From Posidonia oceanica (taxonomy: Eukaryota > Streptophyta > Magnoliopsida > Alismatales > Posidoniaceae), in NCBI GenBank assembly GCA_037176725.1, contig JAZBRS010000049.1, positions 11,178,001 through 11,242,000 of the forward strand: a stretch of DNA of 64,000 nucleotides, in the 5' to 3' direction. Positions within the stretch are counted from its first letter, which is position 1. Every line of letters begins with the position of its first letter. The notes under the pieces are model-generated. The model had not been told where the DNA came from and searched no databases. It was given only the letters and a program-made list of their open reading frames with translations. The translations under genes were made by a program, and so were the position numbers. Below, piece by piece: positions 23,090 to 39,441 of this stretch.

Positions 23090-24330
23090 ATTCGACCCTC
23101 GCCTTGCAGAGCATTCTCTCCCGTCCTATCCTTTGCATTCTCGTCACCTTTGTACATTCTTATGCATTCCAACCCTGCCCCTCTGCATTCTTGCACCCTT
23201 TGCACATATCCATGCATTTTCACCTCTTTCAGCATATCTCATTCAAAATCCAAAAAATCATCAGCAAAAATCATGCATTGCATTCAGCCCGATGATGAAA
23301 TCGAGAGTGCTTGCCTGCTCTGGAAGGAGTCTACCCTGCCTCACTTGACACTACTTAGATGTCTTAGCTAGTGAGGGAGCCACCACTCAGTGAGAACAGG
23401 TGAAATAACCAAACCCCCTAGGACTTGCACCTCCCGAGGGAGATAAAATGCTAGGGTGTGAGCAAAGAATATATGTCTAAGCATGGGCGTAAAAGAAAAA
23501 AAAAGCAAGCAAACAGAAGGCGAAGACAAAAGTAGGCCCTAGAGATAGAGCCGTGCAGTGTAACCTCGTCCCTCCAACTTACCTTGGAGAGGAGTCGAAG
23601 TTCGCGCCTGGCAAGTCTACAAATCCCACAGGGTCTAGCCACTCCTGTCTAGCAAGCAGCTCCCCAGCTTCCAACCAGGTACCCATTACCTCCAAGTTAG
23701 GGATAGGGGAAACCTGCACGCCTATGAGGGAGCAAAGCAAAGAAAGAAGAAGCAAAAAATGAAAAGAGTAGGTGTAGGTCCTTGAGAGTTTGGCATGGAG
23801 CCTATTCTCATAACACCACTACCCAAGCACTGCAATAACCCTTTCCAGAGCACCACCAGCAAGTTAGGAGTTTGAGTAGAGTCTAGTGAGTCAGGGACCA
23901 CTCTCTTCCTCTGCAGCAGGCACTAAGCGCTCCGTATGCTGAGGACTACAGCATATCAAAAATCATGCATACATCTATAGCATAGCAATCACAATTCATG
24001 CATATATCCACCGCATATCAATTATAAACCATACATACATACACAGCATCGATCATTCCCTTTCTTTTATCATCCCGCTCTGCAAGACTCAGCACTGAGA
24101 CAGTGCTTCTGGCAAGCACGCATTGACCTCCTCCGAACTGCGCTAGTCCAGAGCTCCGACCAGCCCATTCCCCTGTGCAAGCAGAGCTATCTTTGTCTGA
24201 ATGTGCTTAATGCCTGCGTTTTGAATGCTAGTTGTTGAACATGCTAAACTGCTTTGCTAGCTTTGAAATCTGCTTCTTTATCAGCCAGTGGTTACATGCT
24301 TGTATCTAATCTGATAAACTGCAACCTTGG
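23090..24330 (+). other. Noncoding stretch between pol and the 3' ORF
   Basis: It is rich in CATGCAT- and CATATC-type short repeats (23930-24060). No ORF is recognised. Directly before the next ORF, TTGGTTGCAG (about 24327-24336) looks like a 3' splice site, so the downstream ORF might have been expressed by splicing. That is inference. Confidence 0.5.
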
Positions 24331-25582
24331 TTGCAGGTACCTGAGGATTCTGCACCAGCTTCCTGTATTCCCTCCGCTGCAATGGGTTTCTCCACTTTGG
24401 TAACCCCGACGCATTGCTCCAAGACTCTTCAGGGTTGGGTCCACGAGCTCACAGAAGCTGACTGCGAGAAGCTGCGCACATGGGGTATCCCATCAAAACT
24501 TCTGAAGGCAGCTGACGTCGAAGTAAGCCAACATCTCCTCTGTGCTGCTGCAAGGTTCTGGAAACCAGCGCACCATGTCTTCTGCTTCGACAGGACAGAG
24601 CTAACACCTACACTAGAGGAGTTGCGCCGGATCTGCGGCTTCTCCAAGATCATGGGGCCAACTGTTTTTGTGAGGCACATAGGCTATGTCGTTATCTTGA
24701 AGCAACTAACTAGACTCTCCGCGGAAAGCTGCGAGAAGAGACTAGTCAGCATTGATGGACCGTACTCATGCTTCGTCTGCACTACTTTGAGGAAGTCTCC
24801 AAGAAGCGTACTGCACTGGGAGACGAGCTATGGCTCCGAGGCTTCGTCACCCGCTTTTTAGGCAAGCTCATTTTCACGCATGGCAGGACGATGGTTGCAA
24901 TCGAGGTTGCTGAGATTGCACTTGCTGTGGTGACCTGGCAAATCGACCTGGCACCAGTCGTCCTAGCAAAAACCTAACGCAGGCTGGACCGCATCTCGCA
25001 CCGCTGCCGCCACTTTCATGGCTGCGGAGCTCTGGTACAGGTTTAGCTGGCCGGACATCTGGAGATAGACATCCTGCGCCCTCAGAGGCAAGCATTTGAA
25101 ACATACTGCAACAGCGGCCATGCAAGGACAATCAAGAGCATCCCAGAAGTGTACAAGAAGCTATCCAAGCTGACGAATAATGCAATAACTTGGCGTATCA
25201 TCCCATCCGCAGCTGAGCCATTCACTGTTTTCTTTGGCGCCCACGACATGCGACTCGTGGTGTTGCCAGGATTCACCGGGGTGTGGAATACCACCCCATC
25301 CAGGTCATGCGACAATTTGGCTTCCAGCAATGCGCCTTTGTGGATAGCACAGCACCGAGACTCCTGCAGACTTATCCTCTCAGCTCAACGGCCGCAACAG
25401 CAGAGCTAGCTGACCTGATGCAGCATGGAGTGCAGTCGACAGACATAGCAGTAGCAAAAGGCTCAGGATGCACTCCTGAGTACGTGGTTGAGGTGCAGGG
25501 ACTCTGGCCCATCAGCGAGATCTCACCTGGCGCCCCACAGTTCTCAGACTCCAAGAAATCAAAGAAGGTTCGAACCAGTTAG
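24331..25582 (+). pseudogene. Plant-mobile-domain / DUF7745-like ORF, frameshifted
   Basis: The pieces lie in three frames: 24331-about 24770, about 24768-25290 (stop at 24975 and about 25044), and about 25283-25582. Joined by homology they span about 415 codons. Recognisable blocks are RFWKPAHHVFCFDRTELTP, LEELRRICGF, FFGAHDMRLVVLPGF and YHPIQVMRQFGFQQ. They resemble the plant mobile domain / DUF7745 proteins known both as plant host proteins and as passengers in Tat-like retrotransposons. The family call is from memory of these motifs. Sense orientation downstream of integrase suggests an extra ORF carried by the element. Its function is unknown; it is broken here. Confidence 0.5.
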
Positions 25583-26139
25583 AGCATCCGTTCAGTTGCT
25601 TGCTTGTTCAGTTTTTTGAATCATGCTGTTTTTTTTCTTTGCCTAGCATAGGCGTGTAACCAAAGATTCAATCAATACAAAGACTTTTCACGTCATTTAT
25701 TTGTGTTGCATGCCTTGCCCTATGCATATTTAGTTCCTGCCAAGATGCTGCAAGGCACGCATCGAGCACTTAAGAGAGTTAGCAGCATGCAATCAGGACT
25801 CTCATCAAGGGAGCTGCAGCAAAGTTCCCCGCCACAATCAACATGTAGTCAGCACTCTCAATAAGGGAGCTGCAGCAAAGTTCCCCCCGCAATCAACATG
25901 CATGCAAGAACCTCTGCAAACCCATGCCGTCAAGCAAGCAACGCCGCAGCGCTTTTGCCCGGATCGCTCCGGGCTGGTATCCCTAACTACTCGTTTGGCA
26001 AACACGTCAGTTTTGTCTACATTTCTTCACTTTCTTGATGCCAGGGACGCTTCGGCTATCCCCTAGTATCATTCCTGATACCAGGGGCATCTTTTTTAGC
26101 TGCCCTCTGGTATCGCTCTGCTTCCCCCTTCTTTTCTCT
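25583..26139 (+). other. 3'-UTR-like stretch with a 60-bp direct repeat
   Basis: After the ORF comes T-rich DNA with GTGTAACCAAAGATTCAATC and AATACAAAGA (about 25653-25682), which looks like a plant gene 3' end. A direct repeat follows at about 25787-25848 and 25850-25906, sharing AAGGGAGCTGCAGCAAAGTT. At 25968-26000 there is a first copy of the CTGGTATCCCTAACTACTCG motif that recurs at 27640 and 27755. No gene. Confidence 0.5.
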
Positions 26140-27575
26140 TTGCGCGACTTCGCTCCGTGCGGACGAAGTCCTCTGCCTGTTTCCTCATGCGAGGTCAGGC
26201 CCACTTGCTTCCTCGGGCGAGGACAAGCCTTTGCTGGGCTTCGTGCGGACGGAGCCCCTGTCTGTTTCCTCATGCGAGGATCAGCCCCACTTGCTTCCTT
26301 AGGCGAGGACAAGCACCAACGCAACTCCGTGCGGATGGGGTTTCCCTGTTTCCTCGTGCGAGGATCAGGCCTGCTTGTTCCTCGACCGAGGACAAGCCTA
26401 TGCGTGCCCCGCTTGCTTTCTCGTGCGAGAACAAGCCCCCTTCGACGACTTCGCTCCGTGCAGACGAAGTCCCGTGCTTGCTTCCTTGGGCGAGGACAAG
26501 CTCTTCTCAGACCCCATATGCTCGGAGTCCTTCCCTGTATCCTCGTGCGAGGATCAGTCCTTGCATGGCTTCGCTCCGTGCGGACAATGCCCCCGCTTGC
26601 CCTCCCCCATTCTTCCTTTGTTGCTTGCCTTCCAGTTTGACCGGAAGAGATGCCTCTCTTCCCTCACACGTTCTTGGAAGCCTACCTTCCTCTCTTGCTT
26701 GCTTCCTCGGGCGAGGACAAGCTTCTTTTTTCTTTTTGTGCGACTCCGCTCCGTGCGGATGGAGTCCCGCTTGCTTGCTTCCTCGAGCGAAGACAAGTCT
26801 CTTTCTTCTTCCCCTCCTGCTTGCTTCCTCGGGCGATGACAAGCCTTTTTGCTTTTCGCGCGACTTCGCTCCGTGCAGAACGGAGTCCCGCCTGCTTGCT
26901 TCCTCGGGCGAGGACAAGCCTCTTTCTTCTTTCCTTCCACGTGACTCCGCTCCATGTGAACGGAGTCCCGCCTGCTTGCTTCCTCGAGCGAGGACAAGCC
27001 TGCTTGCTTCCTTGTGCGAGGACAAGCCCCCCTGCGACTTTGCTCCGTGCAGACGAAGTCCCCTCCTGTTTCCTCAGGCGAGGATCAGGCCCGCTCGTTT
27101 CCCTGGCCGGGGACTAGCCCCCTTCGGCGACTTCGCTCCGTACGAACGAAGTCCCCTATCTATTTCCTCGGGCGACGACCAAGCCCCGCTTGCTTCCTCA
27201 GACGAGGACAAGCCCCCCCCGGATTCCATCCACGTGAAATCCCCTGCTTGCTTCCTCAGGCGAGGATAAGCCTTTTCCGGCTCCGTCCTCACGGAGACCG
27301 CGCTTGCTTCCTCGGACGAGGACAAGCTCTTCTCAGGACCCCGTATGCTCGGAGTCCTTCCCTGTATCCTCGTGCAAGGATCAACCCTTGCGTGGCTTCG
27401 CTCCGTGCAGACGATGTCCCCGCTTGCCCTCCCCCTTTCTTCCTTTCTTGCTTGCCTTCCAATTCGGCCAGAAGAGATGCCTCTCTTCCCTCGCACGTTC
27501 TTGGAATCCTGCCCCCTTGTGTGGCTCTGGCCGCTTGCTTGTTTCCTCGGGCGAGGACAAGCTGCATCTGTTCCC
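26140..27575 (+). repeat. Array of two alternating hairpin-forming repeats
   Basis: Type A has arms GACTTCG and CGAAGTC around CTCCGTGCGGA. Copies lie at 26146-26170, 26447-26471, 26742-26766, 26862-26887, 26943-26967, 27036-27060 and 27129-27153. Type B has GCTTGC-TTCCTCG-GG-CGAGGA-CAAGC and variants, present about 15 times between the A copies. Arms vary together (GACTTCG/CGAAGTC against GACTCCG/CGGAGTC). A segment of about 190 bp is duplicated at about 26507-26690 and 27326-27512. ORFs here (for example 26157-27269) are open only because of composition. Confidence 0.8.
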
Positions 27576-27579
27576 TTGC

Positions 27580-27830
27580 GGGCAGGCAGCACTAACTGTT
27601 CGGTTGACACTAGTCAAATTGTCTCCCCCTTGCTTTTCTGGGCTGGCAGCCCTAACTGCTCGGTTGACAACCATCAAGCTGTCTAGCGTCCTTTCCCGGT
27701 GCCGGGGGCGTCTCTTCGCTGCCTTTGGTGTCGTACCCCTTTTGCTCCTCTGGACTGGCAACCCTAACTGCTCGGATGACATCCGCTAAATGTCTGGCAT
27801 CGCGGGTGACAAGCACGTTAGTCTTGTCTA
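27580..27830 (+). repeat. Three diverged copies of a CCCTAACTGCTCGG repeat
   Basis: CTAACTGTTCGGTTGACA (about 27591), CCTAACTGCTCGGTTGACA (about 27651) and CCTAACTGCTCGGATGACA (about 27763) each follow a GG(C/A)(T/A)GGCA stretch and precede TCAA..TGTCT. The repeats frame the hairpin array together with the related copy at about 25975. Confidence 0.65.
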
Positions 27831-27866
27831 GAGCCACTTTCGCGCAAGTGCGGACTAACAGCCAAC

Positions 27867-28160
27867 TTGTCGCGTTGCATCTTAGCACTTTCTGTTTTCC
27901 TTGCATCACATTGCATCAGCACGCATCACATTGCACTGCACCGGCATCCCATGCTAGATAGCTGCATTCGCATCACTTTGCATCACCATGCATCAGCACA
28001 GCATCTCTTCATGCACAGCATCATGCACTGGTGCATTTTTGGTTCAACATCAGCATTGCATCAGCATTCATATCAGCATCATTTTAGCATTGCATCAGCG
28101 TCCATAGCTGCATTCGCATCTGCATTCGCACCTACATTCTGCATTCACATCTTGGCAACG
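27867..28160 (+). repeat. GCATCA / GCATTGCATCA short-period repeat
   Basis: About 300 bp are dominated by GCATCA, GCATTGCATCAGC and CATTCGCATC. It is low complexity with no coding potential. It lies just inside the 3' LTR, before a unique stretch with TTTCCGGTG...CACCGGATAA (about 28171-28193), a short hairpin. Confidence 0.75.
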
Positions 28161-28287
28161 GGTCATGATTTCCGGTGTATCCACCGGATAAGTGACTCAC
28201 GCCTACAGCAACACCTGGCTCTCTCCGGCGTCAGGTGGGGTATCTTGTCAACCCTGAGCCACGGTCTCGCTTCGCTTGACCTCGCTC

Positions 28288-28296
28288 AGGAAGGGG
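28288..28296 (+). other. Polypurine tract
   Basis: AGGAAGGGG ends four bases before the TG of the 3' LTR at 28301. The position and composition are as expected for the plus-strand primer of Tat/Ogre elements. Confidence 0.8.
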
Positions 28297-28300
28297 CATC

Positions 28301-28852
28301 TGTAGACACCATATTTTGACATGCTCATTTGGTAGTTCTCTTAGAAACCCTTTTTTTAAACCCAAAACCACTCTCCAAAATCCTAGAAAAACTCTAGGTA
28401 AACCTCTCTTAAAATCCTAGAAAAGCTCTAAGTTTGCATCTCCTAAACCCTAGCTTAGCATTTAAACCCTAAGTCAAATCCTAGGTTAGCACAGGACACA
28501 CCCATGCATAAGCCAAGCCAAGCCCTTCTCAATCTTTCTTCACTTCTTTTCTTTTCCTTCTTTTTTCTTCTTCTTCTTTCTCTTCTTTTTTTTCTCTCTT
28601 TTTCTCCTTCTTTTTCTTTCTTTCTTTCTTTTTCTCTTTTCTTTATTTTCTTTTATTCTATTTTTTATTTGATTTTTACTTTCTTTTTCTTCCTCTCCTT
28701 CCTTCCCCTCCTCTTCTTCTTTCTTTTCTACCTTTTTTCCTTAAGCCCAACCCACTTCTTCTCCTCTCCTTTTCTTCTTCCCCTTTTTTTTCTTTTTCTT
28801 TTTTTCCAATAGCCCATTAGGCCCAACCCAACTCCTTCTCCTTTTCTTTCTC

Positions 28853-28888
<36 letters not shown>

Positions 28889-31800
28889 TCCACCATCTCC
28901 TCTTTCCTTATTTCTTTTTTCTTTTTTCTTTTTTCTTTTTTTGTTGTTTCCAGCCTAGCCCAACTATCCCATCTCTTTTATTTCCTTTTCTTTTTTTGGG
29001 CCAGGCCCGGCCCACCAACTCCTTCCCCCTTTCTTTCTTTCTTTCTTTCTTCCTCCCCCTCCTTCTTTATTTCTTTTTCCTTTTTCGTTTCAGGCCCGGC
29101 CCAGCAACCTTTTTTCCTTCCTTTTTCTTTTTTCTCCTCCTCCCTCAGGCCCAGCCCACGGCCCTTCCTCCTTCTCCTTCTTCTTCTTTTTTTCATTTTT
29201 TCTCTCCCATGCAGCTTCTGCCACCTCTTCCTTCTACTTCTTCCATCTCCTTCTTATCCCTTCTCCTCCTTTTCCTTCCACCACTTACTCCCTCTCCCAT
29301 CGAACACTAACTTCACTAACTTCCCACCGAAATCCCTCCTCCAAATCCACTCTCACGCACAGACACAGCCAGCCTCTGCATAGCCTCACCTCACCGCCGA
29401 ATTGCCATTCCCAAGCCTTTGCCTTACCCCCTCACCACCTCTGGCAATTCACCTCACCACACACACAATTCCCAGCTCTCCAGCATCTAGAATTTCCTCC
29501 ACATTCTCCCCTAGAACCCATCTTCTTCCCCAACTTCCCACTGCCCGCACCATTGCAATTCACACTCACCCAGCCTCGCACGCATTCCAGACCATCACCA
29601 CCATCCTCCTAACCTCCCACGATCCCAGAGAGCGTGAGAACCACCGGAGAGAGCCACAACATCGCCCAGTTCACCAGAATTTGCCTTGCACACCCAAAAT
29701 CCGCTTTTCCTCTCTAAGCCGTGGAATCCACTTCTGAGTGCATCTGGAGCATCCTCGGCGTGCCAGCAACTCGCCCGCATCCCACCGCGCGCTTCCCAGC
29801 CTCCCATGCGCCTCCGCGAGCCCTCGCCGGACAGCTGCACCCACCACAGGTCGTCAGCGCAGCTCAGCCTCCCGCGTAGGTAACTGGATGCACTTTCAAG
29901 TTCCTAACATGCATGCCTTGCTTCTTAACTTTTTATTTAGTTATTTCGCACTTTATATCATTTGTCGAGCTCCACCGCGAGCTCTGTCTTCTCCAGCGAC
30001 GGCCAACCCCTACCGACGCCCGTTCGGCGTTCCAGACTGTCGCCGCCCCTCCGCTGCTCTCGGCCAGCTCTGCCTAGCCTCCAACAGCCCGTTCCGGTGC
30101 CCAGCAGCAGCAACAGCAACTCCCTCAGCGTTGGACTTCGCCGGACTCCTCTGCAAAATTTTGCAGAGGTCGGTCAGCAGCTCCGCAGCCCTCCGTGCGC
30201 CCCCGGTAGCACCAGCACCTCCGCAGCACTCGCCTGCAGCCTCCGAACGTCGCCACAGCAGCCCAGCCCACCGGAACCACTGCACAGCAGTCGTCTTCCC
30301 CGACAAGCTTCTACAGCTCCGCCGCACATCAGACCAGCTCCGACCCTACGGATTGTTCCCTGAGCTCCGCCGGACGTCCAACGACTCAACCCAGCACTGC
30401 CCGCCGTCTTCCACAGCCTCCAGCAGCCGCTCCACCTCCGGCAGCATCTGCAGAAAGCCACCGAGGTCGGCAGACCGCCTCTGGCACCGCCACGCGCCGC
30501 CGAGACCACCGCCGTGCTCCTACGCACCACCCGCAGCTTCCTGGGCCATCAGCTTAGCCCGCCGCCCGCCGGACCGTCGCCAGCGCAGCTTCTTCTCCAA
30601 CGCAGTGCTGCAGTGCCCGTGGTTCACTGTAGCACTGTAGCTGTTAAGTTAGATTTTTTATTTTTCGTTTAATTACATGCATTGCATTGAGGCCCCTAGG
30701 TTTATTTATGTTTGCATTTAGGTCCTTGCATCAATCAAAATCATTTAATTTTGCATTTAAACTATACTGCATTAAAATAAAGTACTGCATGTTTTTCTAT
30801 TTGCATTTCAGTCCAGTGTTAGCTTAAGTTATTTAAATTTGTTTGCATGCATTGCATTGAGGCCCCTATGTTTAGTTATGCTTGCATTTAAGTCCTACAT
30901 CAATTAAAAGCATTTAATTCAGCATTTTAACTTTATTACTTTGCATTTAAATCCTATGCTTTAGTTTATTTGCATCTAGGTCCTTAATTAAATCACAGCA
31001 TGCATTTAATTTTAGATTTTACCTTACTACATTGCATTTGCATCCCCATGCTTTAATTTATTTGCATCTAGGTCCTCAATTAATCACAGCATGCATTTAA
31101 TTCTTAGTTTTTATTTTACTGCATTGCATTTGCATCCCTAGCTTTTAATTTAATTACATATTAGTCCTGTATCAATTGAAATGTCATTTAATCTGCATTT
31201 TAGACTTTATTGCGTTACTGAAAAACCCAACATGTTCTGAAAATTGCACTTAAGTCCTGTAACATGTTTACATGTAATTTAAATGTGATTTTCTTGGCCT
31301 TATTGCATTGTAAATAAGTCCTGAGAGTTTTAATATTTGCATTTAGGTCTTGTTTTGTTATAAACTGTGATTTAAATGTAAATGTTAACCTTATTATATT
31401 GCAATAAAGTCCAGCAAGTTTTAAAAATTGCATTAAGGTCCTGTCTGCATCTAGGAGTCCTTTAATTGCATTCTTTTTTAACTGCATTGCATTGCATGTT
31501 AATTTTGCACTTTATTTAATTGCATTAAGGACTTGCCTGCATCTAGAAGTCTTTTAATTGCATTTCTAAAGCTAATCTGGCATTGCATTTTAATCCTGCA
31601 TTAAACTTTAAATTGCATATAAGTCCTGCCTGCCTCTAGAAGCCATTAAATGCTATTTATTAACTTCATTGGCATTGCATTTGCATATAAGCCCTGCATG
31701 CATTAATCTCTGCTTTTAATATCATTTAGCTACCATGCTGCACTGCAATCATATACAACAGTCATTTTAAGTGCATATCTTAACTGTTGCATGCTTTAAT

Positions 31801-33389
31801 TTTCATCACTGCATTACACATCATCTGGCATGTTTTCCTGCATTGCATATAGGCCCACATGTCGTATGCATTTACCTTTTTAGCCCTACATTGCATTTAA
31901 ACCCTATAGTTTTCTTTTATTGCATATAGGTCCCTACCTTTTCCTACATCATGCATTCTTACATTTAATGTTGCATTTAGCTTCTGCATGCATGCCATAT
32001 TGCATTGCTAGTTTCTTTTTGCATCTTGATTGTTGCATTGCATACTTTTGCCATGTTTTGCACATAGGCCCCTGCATTTTCCTAAATTGTACTTAGGTCC
32101 CTGCATTTGCATGCATAGCATTCCCATATCATCGCATATAGTTCCCATGCATCCATTTAGGCATTGTTAGCCTCCTAACATGTAAGACACCTTGCATTGC
32201 ACACACTTAGAGCTAATTTGCACTTAGACCCCTGCCTAGTCCACTTTTGCTGGTCCTTGAGCCATCTGACTTATTTTCTGAATAACTTTTGATCGGACCG
32301 TTGGATCTTCACGATCTAGCTATCCTGGTCTTCCTGGTTAAATGATCTTTCATTCTAACCAAAGTTATTTCAGATCAGGCCTCAGATCTTCAAGATAAGC
32401 CCATCTGAACCACTGCATAGCACTCATTGCCTTGTCATTTGCATTGTATGCATCGTTCTCGATATCTGCTTTCTAGTGCATGTAGATTAGACTTTATCGC
32501 CCCTGCTTTTGTTTCTTTGGCATATTGCCTGCATTGCATCTTTTTTCGCACCCGCTTTTGTTTTCTTTTTGCATATCGCTTGTATCGCACCGTTTTCCGC
32601 ACTTGCTTTTGTTTTCTCTTGCATGTCGCCTGCATTGCATTATTTTCCGCACCCGCTTTTGTTTTCTTTGGCATATTGCCTGCATTGCATCGTTTCCCGC
32701 ATCCACTTTTTCTTTCTTTTGCATATCACTTGCATTTGCACCGTTTTCCGCACCAGCTTTCGTTTTCCTTTGCGTGTCGCTTGCATTGCATGGTTTTCAT
32801 CGCTGTTTTGTTTTATCACCTGCATTTGCATTAGGACGATGATGCTTACTGCCTAGGAGTTCTCATGAACCAGGGCATGTCCGTTTGAAACACTAGCAGC
32901 GTTGCTGACCACATAGATTGCACGTTTAATCTCCCATGCATAGCATTCAGGCATTTAGGCATTTAGGCATTAAGCATGCATCTTTTGGCATATGCGAGCG
33001 AGCTAAGCCTAGAAAGACCGATTCTCGGACGTATCGGGGCACCTAACACCTTCCCCGTGCGTAACAGGAGCCCTTGCCCTGTCTCTTGGCGTGCAATGAC
33101 CGTATTACCCTTATCCTAGGCACGAGTCACATTTGCATTGCATTTGCATTCTTTCTCTCTTTCTTTTTTGGCGTAATTTATCATGCTTCCCCTGATTTTC
33201 CTTGTCTCCCAATTTAATAGACATGGTGGGGACTTTGATTTATCTTATCTTTTCTTTTTCCTTTTCTACCAGCGTTTCCGAGTTGAGTTTCCCTCCTTGG
33301 ATTCCGCCGCATATAGTGAACCTAGTTCCGATCGGTGCACGCGAGCTTTGGCATCGTGCATGGACGATCTGAATTTCAGGATTACTACA
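28301..33389 (+). repeat. 3' LTR of the large element
   Basis: It begins TGTAGACACC and ends ATTACTACA, followed by CCTCC. It is colinear with the 5' LTR (1980-7114) with scattered substitutions and small indels, for example a missing stretch near 31675 relative to 5380-5400. It carries the same parts: pyrimidine tract (28510-29280), GC-rich part (29740-30640), GCATT-type repeats (30670-32200), 51-bp repeats (32510-32830) and conserved module (33000-33389). Its terminal TG and CA are intact. Confidence 0.9.
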
Positions 33390-33520
33390 CCTCCGTATTT
33401 CGCCAGTTTTCCAGTGTTCTCACCCGAGTCGAGTCCTCCTGGGATGCACCGTTGGCCGTGACCCGACCGCCTCCACGGGTCCAACCGCGTCGATGGTCAC
33501 AATTACCTTTTGTGATGATT
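33390..33520 (+). mobile_element. Right part of the older interrupted LTR
   Basis: Starting with the CCTCC duplication, this stretch matches 57795-57905: TTTTCC(A/G)GTGTT, CGAGTCGAGT and CACCGTTGG(C/T)CGTG are shared. It therefore continues the LTR that was split at 1979. Its right end is not defined; similarity fades by about 33520. Confidence 0.65.
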
Positions 33521-34378
33521 GGCAATATTTGATGGTAATATTTGTTTGCTTGATTTGTTCCTGTTACGCAGCTCGGGTATTGTATTTTTTTACCATTTTA
33601 ATGGTCTTAATTATGATTTAGTAGGCAATTTTAAAGAAAGAGAATTAATAGGATTTATGATATTAATTATGTAATCAAATAGGTGGCTTATGTAGTTAAT
33701 TAATTGTAAATACAAATAGTTAGTTGTAAATACAATGTCACATGGCATAGTAATCAAATAGTTAGGGTATGTGGTTAATTGTTTGTAAATACAAATACCA
33801 CGTGACATAGCTATTGTATAGTAAAAAGTAACAATTAATAATATAGTATAGATTAGGAAATCATAATGGTGAAGGGATTGATAATTTTCCAAATTTAGAT
33901 GCATTGTTAATTAGAAAATCATGGTAGATTAATGAAATGATATATGGTTGCATAGAGGTAGGCCTTATTTAATGAGATTAAGAAGAAAATAATAATAATG
34001 TAAAGAAAACATGATAGTAGAAATGATGGATTTCCTTGCCTCTCCTTGTTCTAAGAAAACCTGTCCTCATTTAGTATAATAGTAAAATAAAATATAAATA
34101 TTCTTATTCTCTGCAAAAAGAAAAACAATCACCAGCCATAGAAATACAATAGAAAGCAGTTTCCTTGCAAGTTGGCTATCATAATCACTAATTACACCCA
34201 GCACCTGTCTACGTCTGGAAACCGTGGTCCTCTCTGTGTCTGTCTCTCTCTAGTTACAAACATTCTGAAATATTCTAAAACCAGATTTCTCGATCTCAAT
34301 TGAAACAGATACCATACTTATTCTCTCCTTCTCTTTCATCATCTTTATATTGCGATATTTGGTGAGGGAGTAATTACA
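33521..34378 (+). promoter_or_regulatory. Upstream region of the carboxypeptidase gene
   Basis: AT-rich and not repetitive apart from a short internal duplication: TTGTAAATACAAATA occurs near 33704 and 33784, with GTAAATACAATG between. A G-box, CCACGTGAC, lies near 33797. TTTATATT near 34343 could be a TATA element, which would leave a very short leader; alternatively transcription starts earlier. Regulation is not demonstrated. Confidence 0.3.

Positions 34379-39441
<5,063 letters not shown>

Larger units (their letters stand above)
1980..33389 (+). mobile_element. Giant Tat/Ogre-like Ty3/gypsy retrotransposon with a nested solo LTR
   Basis: Two long direct repeats (1980-7114 and 28301-33389) bracket one gag-pol region and a long 3' noncoding region. 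A primer-binding site follows the first LTR and a polypurine tract precedes the second, and 5-bp duplications CCTCC flank the whole. Domain order is gag, protease, reverse transcriptase, RNase H, archaeal-type RNase H, integrase. The second, archaeal-type RNase H is characteristic of the plant Tat lineage that includes Ogre. Total span is 31.4 kb; subtracting the solo LTR and its duplication gives about 25.7 kb. Many stops and at least three frameshifts make it non-autonomous now. In the first 100 bp the two LTRs differ at roughly seven sites, most of them C/T or G/A. Confidence 0.9.

Noticed and set aside
26157..27269. A 370-codon ORF with repeated Cys-Phe-Leu-Gly-Arg-Gly-Gln blocks, looking like a repeat protein
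   Set aside because: All frames and both strands are open in this hairpin array, and arm changes preserve base pairing and not one reading frame.
26140..27575. A CRISPR-like array, given regularly spaced palindromic repeats
   Set aside because: Units are adjacent or variably spaced with no unique spacers of constant length, the setting is a plant retrotransposon, and no cas gene is present.
29738..30640. A 300-codon Pro/Ser/Ala-rich ORF
   Set aside because: It lies in the GC-rich part of the 3' LTR; the matching ORF in the 5' LTR (3432-4037) is shorter and shifted, so there is no conservation of a protein.
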